64,000 nt of DNA from Modestobacter versicolor (GTDB lineage: Bacteria; Actinomycetota; Actinomycetes; Mycobacteriales; Geodermatophilaceae). The first letter of the stretch is position 1. Every line of letters starts with the position of its first letter. The notes under the pieces were generated by a model. It ran no database searches. It was not told the DNA's origin and saw only the letters and a program-made list of their open reading frames with translations. The stretch covers positions 3,162,001 through 3,226,000 of the forward strand of contig NZ_JACIBU010000001.1 of the NCBI RefSeq assembly GCF_014195485.1, given 5' to 3'. The position numbers and the translations under genes are program-made. Positions 52,069 through 59,859 of the stretch are shown in pieces.

Positions 52069-52838
52069 CCGGCGGCGTCGCCCGGGGTCTCCAGGACGAC
52101 GGGGGCACCGGCCGCGCGGGCGACGCCGACCAGCAGCTCCAGCGGGATCTCCCCCGAGGTCAGCGGCGCGTGCCGGTCCCGCCCCGAGCCCGCCGGGTCG
52201 CGGCTGTTGTTCAGGTGCACCAGGTCGATCCGACCGGTGACCGCCCGGACGTCGTCGACCACCCGGGCGAGGTCCCAGCCGGCGGCCCAGGCGTGGCAGG
52301 TGTCGAGCACGAAGCCGGCGCCGAACTCGCCCACCGCCTCCCACAGCCGCGCGACGGCGTCCAGCTCGCGGGCCATCGCGTTGTCGCCGCCCGCGGTGTT
52401 CTCGATCAGCACGGGGATGCCGAACCCGCCGTCCTCGGCCTGCCGGGCGAAGGTCTTGCGCCAGTTGTCGACGCCGGCCGCGGGATCGTCCTTGGCCAGC
52501 ACGTGACCGCCGTGCACGACCATGCCGCGCGCGCCGACCGCCGCCGACGCCGCGGCGTGCTGGCCCAGCAGCTTGCGGCTGGGGATCCGGATCCGGTTGT
52601 TGGTCGAGGCCACGTTCAGCACGTACGGGGCGTGCACGAACACCGCGACGTCGGAGGCGAGCAGCGGCTCGGCGTCCGGGCGGGGCCTGGGCGCCTTCCA
52701 GCCCTGCGGGTCGGCGAGGAACACCTGGACGGCGTCGGCGTCCATCTCCGCCGCGCGGGCCAGCGGGCCGCCGTCCAGCAGCTCGTTGTCCTCGGTCAGA
52801 CCCGGTCCGACGTGCACGCCGATCAGCTGCTCAGCCAC
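52023..52838 (-). CDS. nfo: Deoxyribonuclease IV (AP endonuclease, TIM barrel)
   Basis: The 271-residue AP2 endonuclease has zinc-site residues in VVHGGHVLA, VLIENTAGG, FVLDTCHAWAAG, VHLNNSRDP and the late Glu in VVLETPG. It incises abasic sites and oxidised bases. GTG 52838 is 7 nt after a TAGGGT -10 (52846-52851), so the mRNA is probably leaderless. The 3' end overlaps the GT87 gene by 46 bp. EndoIV-type enzymes are longer in Escherichia coli; 271 is within the actinobacterial range. Confidence 0.9.
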   Translation of the reverse strand: MAEQLIGVHVGPGLTEDNELLDGGPLARAAEMDADAVQVFLADPQGWKAPRPRPDAEPLLASDVAVFVHAPYVLNVASTNNRIRIPSRKLLGQHAAASAAVGARGMVVHGGHVLAKDDPAAGVDNWRKTFARQAEDGGFGIPVLIENTAGGDNAMARELDAVARLWEAVGEFGAGFVLDTCHAWAAGWDLARVVDDVRAVTGRIDLVHLNNSRDPAGSGRDRHAPLTSGEIPLELLVGVARAAGAPVVLETPGDAAGHAEEISLLREALAG

Positions 52839-52844
52839 CCCGGC

Positions 52845-52901
52845 GACCCTAGTCGGGCGCACCTCCCCGCCGGGCGGGCGTATCGCGGAGCGCCTAGGGT
52901 C
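52845..52901. promoter_or_regulatory. Divergent promoter pair, nfo and secreted-protein gene
   Basis: GACCCTAG (52845-52852) and CTAGGGTC (52894-52901) are inverted copies of one -10 element, TAGGGT, facing opposite genes. The left one gives a leaderless nfo transcript. Confidence 0.65.
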
Positions 52902-52965
52902 GTTGACCCCGTGACGGGGAGCACGTCCGGCGGGTGACCGGCGGGCGCGAGCGGGAGGGGTGGGC

Positions 52966-54060
52966 GTGCAGGGTCGCATGCGCAGCGGTGGGGTCGGCCG
53001 GACGGCACGGCGGGCGGTCGCGGTGGCCGTGCTCGGCGCGCTGGCGGTGCTGACCGGCTCCGTGTTGTCCGCTCCGGTCGCCGGCGCGGCGCCGACCGCC
53101 ACCGTCGAGGTCAGGGACCTGACCCCGCCCCTGGTGAGCATCGACCCGGGCGGCACGGTCACCTTCGTCAACCTGGTCCAGGACAAGACCGTCCAGGTCG
53201 GCGGCGGCGGGCTGCTCCCCTCGCTGGTGACCGTCGTGGTGCACACCGACGTCGCGCTCACCCTCCCCTCCGGCCAGCACCCGCTGAAGCCGGGCGAGTC
53301 CTGGGCCGAGCGGTTCGACCGCAGCTGCCTGGTCGGCTGCGCCATCACCTACACCTACCGGGCCGAGGTGCCGGGCAGCTCGGTCGTCGGCTCGCTGCTG
53401 AGCACCGTGACCGGCAAGGCGCTCGCGACGCTGCCGCAGAGCCAGGTGGTCGGCTACGACGGCCAGCAGACCACCGTCACCCTCGGCGTCCCGACGCCCT
53501 TCCTGGTCAACACGATCGTGCCGCTGCCCAACCTGCCCTCGGTCGACCTGCCGCAGCTGCCCGCGGTGACGGTCCCGGTCCCCGGCGCACCCGTCCCCGG
53601 CGTCCCGGCGCCGGAGCTGCCGGCCACCGAGCAGCCCGCCGGTGGGGGCACCGAGCAGCCGGCCGCCGTCCTGCCGCCCCCGGTGGGCGGCACGGGGTAC
53701 GCCTACGGCACCCCGAGCGGCGCCGCCCAGCTGTCGCCGACCTCGGCCGCCGGCACGGCGTTCGACCCGTCCCGTCTCGGGGTGCCCGGCTCGGTGGCCG
53801 GCGCGGGCCCGGCGTCCGCCAGCGGGGGCTCCGGCAGCGGGGGCCTGGCCGGTGGACCGGACGGCTCCGGTGCGCCGACGTACGGTGCGCTGGCCGGTCT
53901 GGGCAACCCGCTGGACGAGAGCGGCGAGGACGTCTCGGTCGCCTCGGACGACGCGGCGCTGCCGGCCCCCGGGCTGAGCGTCCCGGCGCTGCTGGCGGTC
54001 ATCGCGCTGGCCGGCACCTCGTCGGCGCTGGTCAAGGTCCGCCGCGCCCGGCGTCCCTGA
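52966..54060 (+). CDS. Hypothetical secreted cell-surface protein
   Basis: I do not recognise a named family. The 364-residue product has an export signal ([20 protein letters not shown], cut near AGAAP), a beta-rich plastocyanin-like domain (about 45-170: [25 protein letters not shown]) with a C-x4-C pair, then a long Pro/Gly/Ala-rich stalk and a final membrane helix ([20 protein letters not shown]) with basic tail. It looks like a wall-spanning surface protein. GTG 52966 has GGGAGG 7 nt upstream; ATG 52978 and GTG 52960 are alternatives. Confidence 0.8.
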   Translation: MQGRMRSGGVGRTARRAVAVAVLGALAVLTGSVLSAPVAGAAPTATVEVRDLTPPLVSIDPGGTVTFVNLVQDKTVQVGGGGLLPSLVTVVVHTDVALTLPSGQHPLKPGESWAERFDRSCLVGCAITYTYRAEVPGSSVVGSLLSTVTGKALATLPQSQVVGYDGQQTTVTLGVPTPFLVNTIVPLPNLPSVDLPQLPAVTVPVPGAPVPGVPAPELPATEQPAGGGTEQPAAVLPPPVGGTGYAYGTPSGAAQLSPTSAAGTAFDPSRLGVPGSVAGAGPASASGGSGSGGLAGGPDGSGAPTYGALAGLGNPLDESGEDVSVASDDAALPAPGLSVPALLAVIALAGTSSALVKVRRARRP

Positions 54061-54085
54061 GAGCCGCGCTGGTAGCCTGTGCGGT

Positions 54086-54133
54086 GCGCGTCCCGACCGA
54101 TGCCCGCTCCTGCGGGTCACCGACGGGACGTGC
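54086..54133 (+). ncRNA. S6:S18-type leader RNA of the rpsF operon
   Basis: The stem 54086-54095/54124-54133 (10 bp with one G-U) encloses an internal loop ACCGATG/TCACCGA and an inner hairpin 54103-54107/54112-54116. The layout and the CCGA element match the known S6:S18 complex-binding mRNA motif. A -10 TAGCCT (54073-54078) puts transcription start at about 54085, so the stem opens the transcript. It probably gives feedback control of rpsF-ssb-rpsR-rplI. Confidence 0.75.
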
Positions 54134-54201
54134 GACGCGTGTACGACCCTCCTGCTGCAGATGTACTGCGGCCGCTGAGACCAGAGGAGGTGGGGTTCTC
54201 C

Positions 54202-54489
54202 GTGCGTCACTACGAACTGATGATCATCCTCGACCCCGAGCTCGAGGAGCGGACCATCGCTCCCAGCCTGGACCGGTTCCTGACCGTCGTCACCAACTCC
54301 GGTGGCACCGTCAAGACCGAGATCTGGGGCCGCCGTCGGCTGTCCTACGAGATCAAGAAGAACGTCGAGGGCATCTACGCCATCGTCGACATCCAGGCCG
54401 AGCCCGCCGCCGTGGCCGAGCTGGACCGCCAGCTCAACCTCAACGAGTCGGTGCTCCGGACCAAGCTGATGCGCCCCGAGGCCCACTGA
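54202..54489 (+). CDS. rpsF: 30S ribosomal protein S6
   Basis: The 95-residue product starts [18 protein letters not shown] and has [20 protein letters not shown], a complete bS6. S6 pairs with S18 in the small-subunit platform. GTG 54202 is preceded by GAGGAGG about 11 nt upstream; the longer frame lacks similarity. The leader element precedes it by 68 bp. Confidence 0.97.
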   Translation: MRHYELMIILDPELEERTIAPSLDRFLTVVTNSGGTVKTEIWGRRRLSYEIKKNVEGIYAIVDIQAEPAAVAELDRQLNLNESVLRTKLMRPEAH

Positions 54490-54491
54490 CC

Positions 54492-54989
54492 ATGGCCGGC
54501 GAGACCGTCATCACCGTCATCGGGAACCTGACGGCCGACCCGGAGCTGCGGTTCACGCCGTCCGGCGCCGCCGTCGCCAACTTCACCGTCGCCTCGACCC
54601 CCCGCACCTTCGACCGCCAGTCGCAGGAGTGGAAGGACGGCGAGGCGCTGTTCCTGAGGTGCAACGTCTGGCGCCAGGCCGCCGAGAACGTCGCGGAGTC
54701 GCTGACCCGCGGTTCGCGGGTCATCGTGTCCGGTCGCCTCAAGCAGCGTTCCTTCGACACGAAGGAAGGCGAGAAGCGCACCGTCATCGAGCTCGAGGTC
54801 GACGAGATCGGCCCCTCGCTCCGCTACGCCACGGCCAAGGTCACCCGCGCTGCCCGCTCCGAGGGCGGCGGCGGCGGTGGCTTCGGTGGCGGTGGCGGCG
54901 GCAACAGCGGCGGTGGCAGCTTCTCCGGTGGCGGTGCCAGCGACCCCTGGTCGACCCCGCCGGCGTCCTCCGACGAGCCCCCCTTCTGA
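54492..54989 (+). CDS. ssb: Single-stranded DNA-binding protein
   Basis: The 165-residue product has the OB fold ([38 protein letters not shown]), a Gly-rich linker (about 118-150) and the partner-recruiting tip DEPPF, a variant of the acidic DDIPF-type tail. ATG 54492 lies 2 bp after the rpsF stop. It protects single strands at the fork and binds DNA-repair partners through its tip. Confidence 0.96.
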   Translation: MAGETVITVIGNLTADPELRFTPSGAAVANFTVASTPRTFDRQSQEWKDGEALFLRCNVWRQAAENVAESLTRGSRVIVSGRLKQRSFDTKEGEKRTVIELEVDEIGPSLRYATAKVTRAARSEGGGGGGFGGGGGGNSGGGSFSGGGASDPWSTPPASSDEPPF

Positions 54990-55022
54990 TCCACCTCCCT
55001 GTACTGATCTCTGGAGAACCCA

Positions 55023-55259
55023 GTGCCCAAGCCCCCCGTTCGCAAGCCCAAGAAGAAGGTCTGCCAGTTCTGCAAGGACAAGGCGACCGGCGTCGACTAC
55101 AAGGACACGACCCTGCTGCGGAAGTTCATCTCCGACCGCGGCAAGATCCGTGCCCGCCGCGTCAGCGGCAACTGCAGCCAGCACCAGCGTGACGTCGCCG
55201 TGGCCGTGAAGAACAGCCGCGAGATGGCCCTGCTGCCCTACACCTCCACGGCGCGCTGA
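55023..55259 (+). CDS. rpsR: 30S ribosomal protein S18 (zinc-binding type)
   Basis: The 78-residue product has [18 protein letters not shown] and RVSGNC, the S18 core. CQFC near the N-terminus and CSQH later form a CxxC...CxxH zinc site, marking the zinc-dependent C+ form; a zinc-free paralogue may exist elsewhere in the genome. GTG 55023 follows GGAGAA upstream. Confidence 0.97.
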   Translation: MPKPPVRKPKKKVCQFCKDKATGVDYKDTTLLRKFISDRGKIRARRVSGNCSQHQRDVAVAVKNSREMALLPYTSTAR

Positions 55260-55260
55260 C

Positions 55261-55716
55261 ATGAGCGCGACGAAGCTGATCCTGACCCAGGAGGTCAACG
55301 GCCTCGGCTCTGCCGGGGACACCGTCGAGGTGAAGGGCGGGTACGCCCGCAACTACCTCCTGCCCCGCGGGCTGGCCATCGTGGCCACCCGGGGTGCCGA
55401 GAAGCAGGTCGAGAGCCTGCGCCGGGCGCGTGCCGCCCGGGACGTCCGGACCCTCGAGGAGGCCCAGGCGGTCGCCGCGCGGCTGTCCGGGCTCACCGTC
55501 ACGCTGCCGGCCCGCTCCGGAGACGGTGGCCGGCTCTTCGGCCGGATCACCACCGCCGACGTCGCCGCTGCGGTCACCGCCGCTGGTGGCCCGGAGCTCG
55601 ACCGCCGCCGGATCGAGCTGCCCAGCAGCATCAAGAGCGTGGGCACCCACACCGTCACGGTGCGGGTCCACCCGGAGGTCAACGTCCCGGTCACCCTGGA
55701 CGTGGTCGCCGGCTGA
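55261..55716 (+). CDS. rplI: 50S ribosomal protein L9
   Basis: The 151-residue product starts MSATKLILTQEVNGLGSAGD, with VKGGYARNYLLPRGLA, a connecting helix and the C-terminal domain ending VDV-type VTLDVVAG. L9 restrains frameshifting. ATG 55261 lies 1 bp after rpsR. It ends the operon; a terminator follows. Confidence 0.97.
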   Translation: MSATKLILTQEVNGLGSAGDTVEVKGGYARNYLLPRGLAIVATRGAEKQVESLRRARAARDVRTLEEAQAVAARLSGLTVTLPARSGDGGRLFGRITTADVAAAVTAAGGPELDRRRIELPSSIKSVGTHTVTVRVHPEVNVPVTLDVVAG

Positions 55717-55731
55717 CAGCGCCAGCACTGC

Positions 55732-55771
55732 CCACGAGGGGCGTCGGACTCCGGTCCGGCGCCCCTCGTGG
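55732..55771 (+). terminator. Terminator after rplI
   Basis: The 12-bp stem (55732-55743 with 55760-55771) and 5-bp inner stem (55745-55749 with 55754-55758) are joined by a one-base mismatch. It lies 15 bp after the rplI stop. Confidence 0.85.
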
Positions 55772-56154
55772 CGTTCCCGGGACCGTCCGCCGCCACCGGC
55801 GGCCACCGGCCGTCCACAGCCCTCGCGGGTCGTCTGCCCGCTGACCGGGCCGCCGGTCGACATGTCCACAGGCTGTGCAGATCGACGTGCACAGCGGCGG
55901 TGGACGGCGGCCGGGCCGGGGGGCCGCCGGCGCGGTGCGTGGGGCCGGTGGGACGACACGACACGCCCGGGCGCAGGCGACACGGGGGCAATCCAGGACT
56001 TTCCCGCGTCCACAGGGTGGGAGTGGTCGCCGCGCAGGTGGAGGCCGGGTTGCCGGGAGGTGTCCGGCGTCCGTCCCCCCGGCCCTCCACACGGTCACCG
56101 TGCTCGTCCACCGACATGTCCACATGTTGTGCAGAACCCTGCGCACAGGCGGTG

Positions 56155-56184
56155 TTGGACCTGGCCGCAGAAGCTTCCTAACGT
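56155..56184 (+). promoter_or_regulatory. Sigma-A-type promoter for dnaB
   Basis: TTGGAC (56155-56160), an 18-nt spacer and TAACGT (56179-56184) give a good housekeeping promoter and a leader of about 125 nt. Confidence 0.7.
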
Positions 56185-56236
56185 CCACCCCGCTGCCACC
56201 GGGCGCGAACTGTCGGCGCCCGGTGGTAGGTACACG

Positions 56237-56252
56237 TCGAACAGTTGTTCGA
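56237..56252. promoter_or_regulatory. SOS box (LexA operator) in the dnaB leader
   Basis: TCGAAC, AGTT, GTTCGA is a perfect match to the actinobacterial SOS box TCGAAC-N4-GTTCGA, extended by one pair to 7-bp arms. It lies about 45 bp after the probable transcription start and 65 bp before the dnaB start codon. Confidence 0.85.
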
Positions 56253-56316
56253 CAGGGACATGCGCCCACCCGGCCGGCACACCCGCCGGGTCCTGGGCGA
56301 AGAGGGAGGAACGTCA

Positions 56317-57687
56317 GTGGCGGTCGTCGACGACATCAGCAGGCCGAGGGCCGCGGCTCCGGAGTACGACCGCCAGCCCCCTCAGGACGTCGCAGCCGAG
56401 CAGTCGGTGCTGGGCGGCATGCTGATGTCCAAGGACGCCATCGCCGACGTGGTGGAGGTCCTGCACGGCGCCGACTTCTACCGCCCGGCCCACCAGGTCG
56501 TCTTCGACGTGATCCTCGACCTCTACGGGCGCGGTGAGCCGGCCGACGCGATCACCGTCGCCGCCGAGCTGAACCGCACCGACCAGCTGTCGAAGATGGG
56601 CGGTGCGGTCTACCTGCACACGCTGATCGCCTCCACCCCCACCGCGGCCAACGCCGGCTACTACGCCGCGATCGTCGCCGAGCAGGCCGTGCTGCGCCGG
56701 CTGGTCGAGGCCGGCACCCGGGTGGTCCAGCTGGGCTACGGCGCGGCCGGCGGCAAGGGCGACGTCGACGACATCGTCGACCGGGCGCAGCAGGAGATCT
56801 ACGACGTCACCGAGAAGCGGATGAGCGAGGACTACTCCCGGCTGGCCGACGTCCTGCAGCCCACGATGGACGAGCTGGACGCGATCGCCTCCCGCGGTGG
56901 CGTCAGCCGCGGTGTCCCGACCGGCATCCGCGACCTCGACGAGCTGACCAACGGCCTGCAGGCCGGCCAGATGGTCGTCATCGCCGCCCGTCCCGGTGTC
57001 GGCAAGAGCACCCTGGGGCTGGACATCGCCCGCTCCGCGACGGTGAAGCACCACCTGCCGGCGGCGATCTTCTCGCTCGAGATGAGCAAGCACGAGATCA
57101 CCATGCGCCTGCTGTCGGCGGAGGCGAAGGTGCCGCTGCACCACATGCGCGCCGGCACGCTGTCCGACGAGGACTGGTCGAAGCTGGCCCGTCGGATGGG
57201 CGAGATCGCCGACGCCCCGCTCTACATCGACGACTCGCCGAACATGACGATGATGGAGATCCGGGCCAAGGCGCGGCGGCTCAAGCAGCGCAACGACCTC
57301 AAGCTCATCGTCATCGACTACCTCCAGCTGATGACCTCGGGCAAGAAGGTCGAGAGCCGCCAGCAGGAGGTCTCGGAGTTCTCCCGTGCGCTGAAGCTGC
57401 TGGCCAAGGAGCTGGAGCTGCCGGTCATCGCGATGAGCCAGCTGAACCGCGGGTCCGAGCAGCGTCAGGACAAGAAGCCGATGCTGTCCGACCTCCGCGA
57501 GTCCGGCTCGATCGAGCAGGACGCCGACATGGTGATGATGATCCACCGCGAGGACATGTACGAGAAGGAGTCCCCGCGGGCCGGCGAGGCCGACATCATG
57601 CTGGTCAAGCACCGCAACGGCCCGACCGCGAACGTCACCGTCGCCTTCCAGGGCCACTACTCGCGCTTCGTCGACATGGCCAACTGA
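56317..57687 (+). CDS. dnaB: Replicative DNA helicase DnaB
   Basis: The 456-residue product has the N-terminal helical domain (PPQDVAAEQSVLGGML), linker, and RecA fold with Walker A ARPGVGKSTLGLD, Walker B LIVIDYLQLM and arginine-finger region RESGSIEQDAD. DnaB unwinds the fork and is loaded here presumably by the DciA protein at 16 kb. No intein interrupts it, unlike in Mycobacterium tuberculosis. GTG 56317 (AVVDDISRPRA) has GGGAGGA upstream; the longer frame to 56245 is possible but unlikely. Confidence 0.97.
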   Translation: MAVVDDISRPRAAAPEYDRQPPQDVAAEQSVLGGMLMSKDAIADVVEVLHGADFYRPAHQVVFDVILDLYGRGEPADAITVAAELNRTDQLSKMGGAVYLHTLIASTPTAANAGYYAAIVAEQAVLRRLVEAGTRVVQLGYGAAGGKGDVDDIVDRAQQEIYDVTEKRMSEDYSRLADVLQPTMDELDAIASRGGVSRGVPTGIRDLDELTNGLQAGQMVVIAARPGVGKSTLGLDIARSATVKHHLPAAIFSLEMSKHEITMRLLSAEAKVPLHHMRAGTLSDEDWSKLARRMGEIADAPLYIDDSPNMTMMEIRAKARRLKQRNDLKLIVIDYLQLMTSGKKVESRQQEVSEFSRALKLLAKELELPVIAMSQLNRGSEQRQDKKPMLSDLRESGSIEQDADMVMMIHREDMYEKESPRAGEADIMLVKHRNGPTANVTVAFQGHYSRFVDMAN

Positions 57688-57786
57688 CCGGCCCGTCCAC
57701 CCGACCGCCGCGCGACACGGCCGTCCGAGGTCCCCGGGGAGCGCCGCTCGCGCGCCTAGCGTCGAGAGCCGACCGACTCCCCGGGG

Positions 57787-57800
57787 GCTCCACGTGAAAC
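57787..57800. promoter_or_regulatory. Imperfect parS-like site over the next start codon
   Basis: GCTCCACGTGAAAC keeps the CACGTG core and one full half-site, with two mismatches to GTTCCACGTGGAAC. It contains the GTG start codon at 57794. Confidence 0.45.
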
Positions 57801-58678
57801 AGCGCTACGCCGCGCTCGCCGTCCTGGCGGTGCTGGCCACCGCCGGCTGCCAGCCCGGCGAGGTGGGCGCCACCCCGCCGGCTCCCGACGCGGTGTCCGA
57901 GGCCGCCGAGCAGGCCTCGGCGAGCGCCCCGGTCGCCGGGCAGGCCGCCACCGACGTCCTCGCGACGCTTGCGGTCAAGGGCCGCGCGCCGAAGACCGGC
58001 TACGACCGCGACCAGTTCGGCCCGCAGTGGGCCGACGTCGACCGCAACGGCTGCGACACCCGCAACGACGTGCTGGCCCGCGACCTGACCGCCGAGGCGT
58101 TCAAGCCCGGCACCCGGGACTGCGTGGTGCTCAGCGGCACCCTGGCCGACCCGTACACCGGCACCACCATCGCCTTCGAGCGAGGCGACGGCAGCAGCGT
58201 GGACATCGACCACGTGGTGGCGCTCAGCGACGCCTGGCAGACCGGCGCCTTCGGGTGGGACGAGGCCCGGCGGACTGCCTTCGCCAACGACTCGCTCAAC
58301 CTGCTGGCCGTCGACTACTCGGCCAACCGGCAGAAGGGCGACGGCGACGCCGCGACCTGGCTGCCCGGCAACCGCGGCTACCGGTGCGCCTACGTCGCGC
58401 GCCAGGTGGCGGTCAAGGCCGCCTACGAGCTGTGGGTGACCCCGGCCGAGCACGACGCCATCGCCCGGGTGCTGGGGGACTGCCCCGGTGAGCCGGTGCC
58501 CGCGCCGACCACGCCGGCCCCGGCCCCGGCCCCGGCGGACGTTCCCGCGGGAACGCCGGCCCAGCCCTTCGAGAACTGCGCCGCCGCCCGCGCAGCGGGT
58601 GCGGCACCGCTGCACCGCGGCGACCCCGGCTGGTCCGACGGCATGGACGGCGACGGGGACGGCGTCGCCTGCGAGTGA
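57794..58678 (+). CDS. Secreted HNH-family nuclease lipoprotein with excalibur domain
   Basis: The 294-residue product has a lipobox TAGC (about residue 19), a GmrSD/HNH-type nuclease domain (about 60-210: SVDIDHVVALSDAWQTG, NDSLNLLAVDYSANRQKGD) and a C-terminal excalibur calcium-binding motif (GDGDGVACE). It is probably an extracellular nuclease anchored to the membrane. GTG 57794 overlaps a parS-like sequence. A -10 TAGCGT lies near 57757. Nutrient scavenging is a guess; no partner gene is nearby. Confidence 0.88.
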   Translation: MKQRYAALAVLAVLATAGCQPGEVGATPPAPDAVSEAAEQASASAPVAGQAATDVLATLAVKGRAPKTGYDRDQFGPQWADVDRNGCDTRNDVLARDLTAEAFKPGTRDCVVLSGTLADPYTGTTIAFERGDGSSVDIDHVVALSDAWQTGAFGWDEARRTAFANDSLNLLAVDYSANRQKGDGDAATWLPGNRGYRCAYVARQVAVKAAYELWVTPAEHDAIARVLGDCPGEPVPAPTTPAPAPAPADVPAGTPAQPFENCAAARAAGAAPLHRGDPGWSDGMDGDGDGVACE

Positions 58679-58698
58679 GGCCAGGCGGCGCGAGTGGC

Positions 58699-59157
58699 TC
58701 AGTCGTGCAGGTTGAGCTGGTCGTGCTGCAGCGCGAACGCGTCGATCTCCGCGGTGGTCGGCGTCCGGCCGTCCGCGTGGAGCTCCAGCAGCCCGGTGAA
58801 GTACTCCTCCCGCGGGATCCCCGGGGTGAACAGGATGAGGAAGCGAGCCCCGACGTCCGGCCCGGCCGAACGGAACGCGTGCACCCCGGACCGGGGCACG
58901 TAGACGAGGTCGCCCGCGTGCGCCGTCGTCCACCCGTCGTCGGCCAGCACGTCCAACGAGCCCTCGAGCACGTGGAAGGACTCGCTGAACGTGCGGTGCA
59001 GGTGCGGGCCCGGGCCGCTGCCGCCGGGGGCCATGGTGACCTCGAACAGGCCGTAGTCGCCGCGGGTCTGGCTGCCGGTGGCGACGAACCGGGTGCGGCC
59101 GGCCGAGGGCTGGTCCGCGCGCCGGGAGAAGGTCGCCGGGTCGGGGAGGAACGTCAT
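58699..59157 (-). CDS. Cupin domain protein
   Basis: The 152-residue single-domain cupin has both motifs: GPGPHLHRTFSESFHVLEG (metal His and Glu) and DLVYVPRSGVHAF. Cupins range from isomerases to dioxygenases, so no reaction can be named. It lies 9 bp after the methyltransferase on the same strand and probably shares its transcript. It converges on the HNH gene. Confidence 0.85.
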   Translation of the reverse strand: MTFLPDPATFSRRADQPSAGRTRFVATGSQTRGDYGLFEVTMAPGGSGPGPHLHRTFSESFHVLEGSLDVLADDGWTTAHAGDLVYVPRSGVHAFRSAGPDVGARFLILFTPGIPREEYFTGLLELHADGRTPTTAEIDAFALQHDQLNLHD

Positions 59158-59166
59158 GCCAGGTGC

Positions 59167-59757
59167 CTACACCCGGCGGAGCACCGCCACCAGGAAGTCC
59201 CCGTCCGGGGCGTAGGGCCGCAGGTCCCAGGTCGACAGCAGGACGTCGGGCACCAGCCCACCGGCGCGGGCGTCGTCCAGGAACTCCTCGAACGGGTACC
59301 CGCGCCCGGCGCCGAAGCCGATCGCCGCCCGCCCGTCGGGGACCAGGTGCGCCGCGAACCGCCGCAGCACCTCCCGCCGGGTGCTGGGGGCCAGGAACGC
59401 CATCACGTTGCCGGCGCAGACGATGCCGTCGAACTGCTCGCCGAGGTCGAGCTCGGCCAGGTCGCCGACGATCCACCGCGGTCCGGGGTGGTCCTCCTCC
59501 GCGGCGGCGATCAGCACCGGGTCGCCGTCGACGCCCACCACGGTGTGCCCGGCGTCGGCCAGGACCGCCCCGACCCGGCCGGGCCCGCAGCCGGCGTCCA
59601 GCACCCGGGCGCCGCGCGGCAGCAGGGCGTCGACCAGCCGGGCCTCACCGGCCAGGTCGGCGCCCTGGGCGGCCAGCGTGCGGAACCGCTGGACGTAGGC
59701 GGCCGAGTGCCCGGGGTCGGCCTGGGTGATCTGCGTCCACGCGCTGGGTTCCGTCAC
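59167..59757 (-). CDS. Class I SAM-dependent methyltransferase
   Basis: The 196-residue product has motif I ARVLDAGCGPGRVGAVLADAG, the acidic VVGVDGDPVLIAAA, and GDLAELDLGEQFDGIVCAGNVM. The target is unknown. GTG 59757 (MTEPSAWTQITQ) is chosen because the longer frame runs antisense through dinB without conservation. It diverges from dinB and leads the cupin. Confidence 0.87.
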   Translation of the reverse strand: MTEPSAWTQITQADPGHSAAYVQRFRTLAAQGADLAGEARLVDALLPRGARVLDAGCGPGRVGAVLADAGHTVVGVDGDPVLIAAAEEDHPGPRWIVGDLAELDLGEQFDGIVCAGNVMAFLAPSTRREVLRRFAAHLVPDGRAAIGFGAGRGYPFEEFLDDARAGGLVPDVLLSTWDLRPYAPDGDFLVAVLRRV

Positions 59758-59859
59758 GGGTCCATCCTCGCCTGCGCGCTCCCGTTGTACCGGCGGGGCA
59801 TCATCGAGGGTCGGGTCCGGCGACGGCGGGACGGGTGACGGCGGGGAGGTGGGGACGGC

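Larger units (their letters stand above)
55772..56316 (+). promoter_or_regulatory. dnaB upstream region with DnaA-box-like composites
   Basis: This 545-bp gap has no credible gene. It has DnaA-box-like CCGTCCACA (55810-55818), GCGTCCACA (56006-56014) and two near-identical 24-bp composites at 55858-55881 and 56112-56135: CGACATGTCCACA, three bases, then TGTGCAGA (22 of 24 match). Composite 2 ends 19 bp before the -35 of the promoter at 56155. The same layout (TGTCCACA, 3 nt, TGTGCA) occurs upstream of dnaA at 22593-22611. Confidence 0.6.

Noticed and set aside
56317-57687. Intein in dnaB (and gyrA, gyrB)
   Set aside because: All three proteins are collinear with family length; no splicing-domain motifs interrupt the Walker or active-site blocks.
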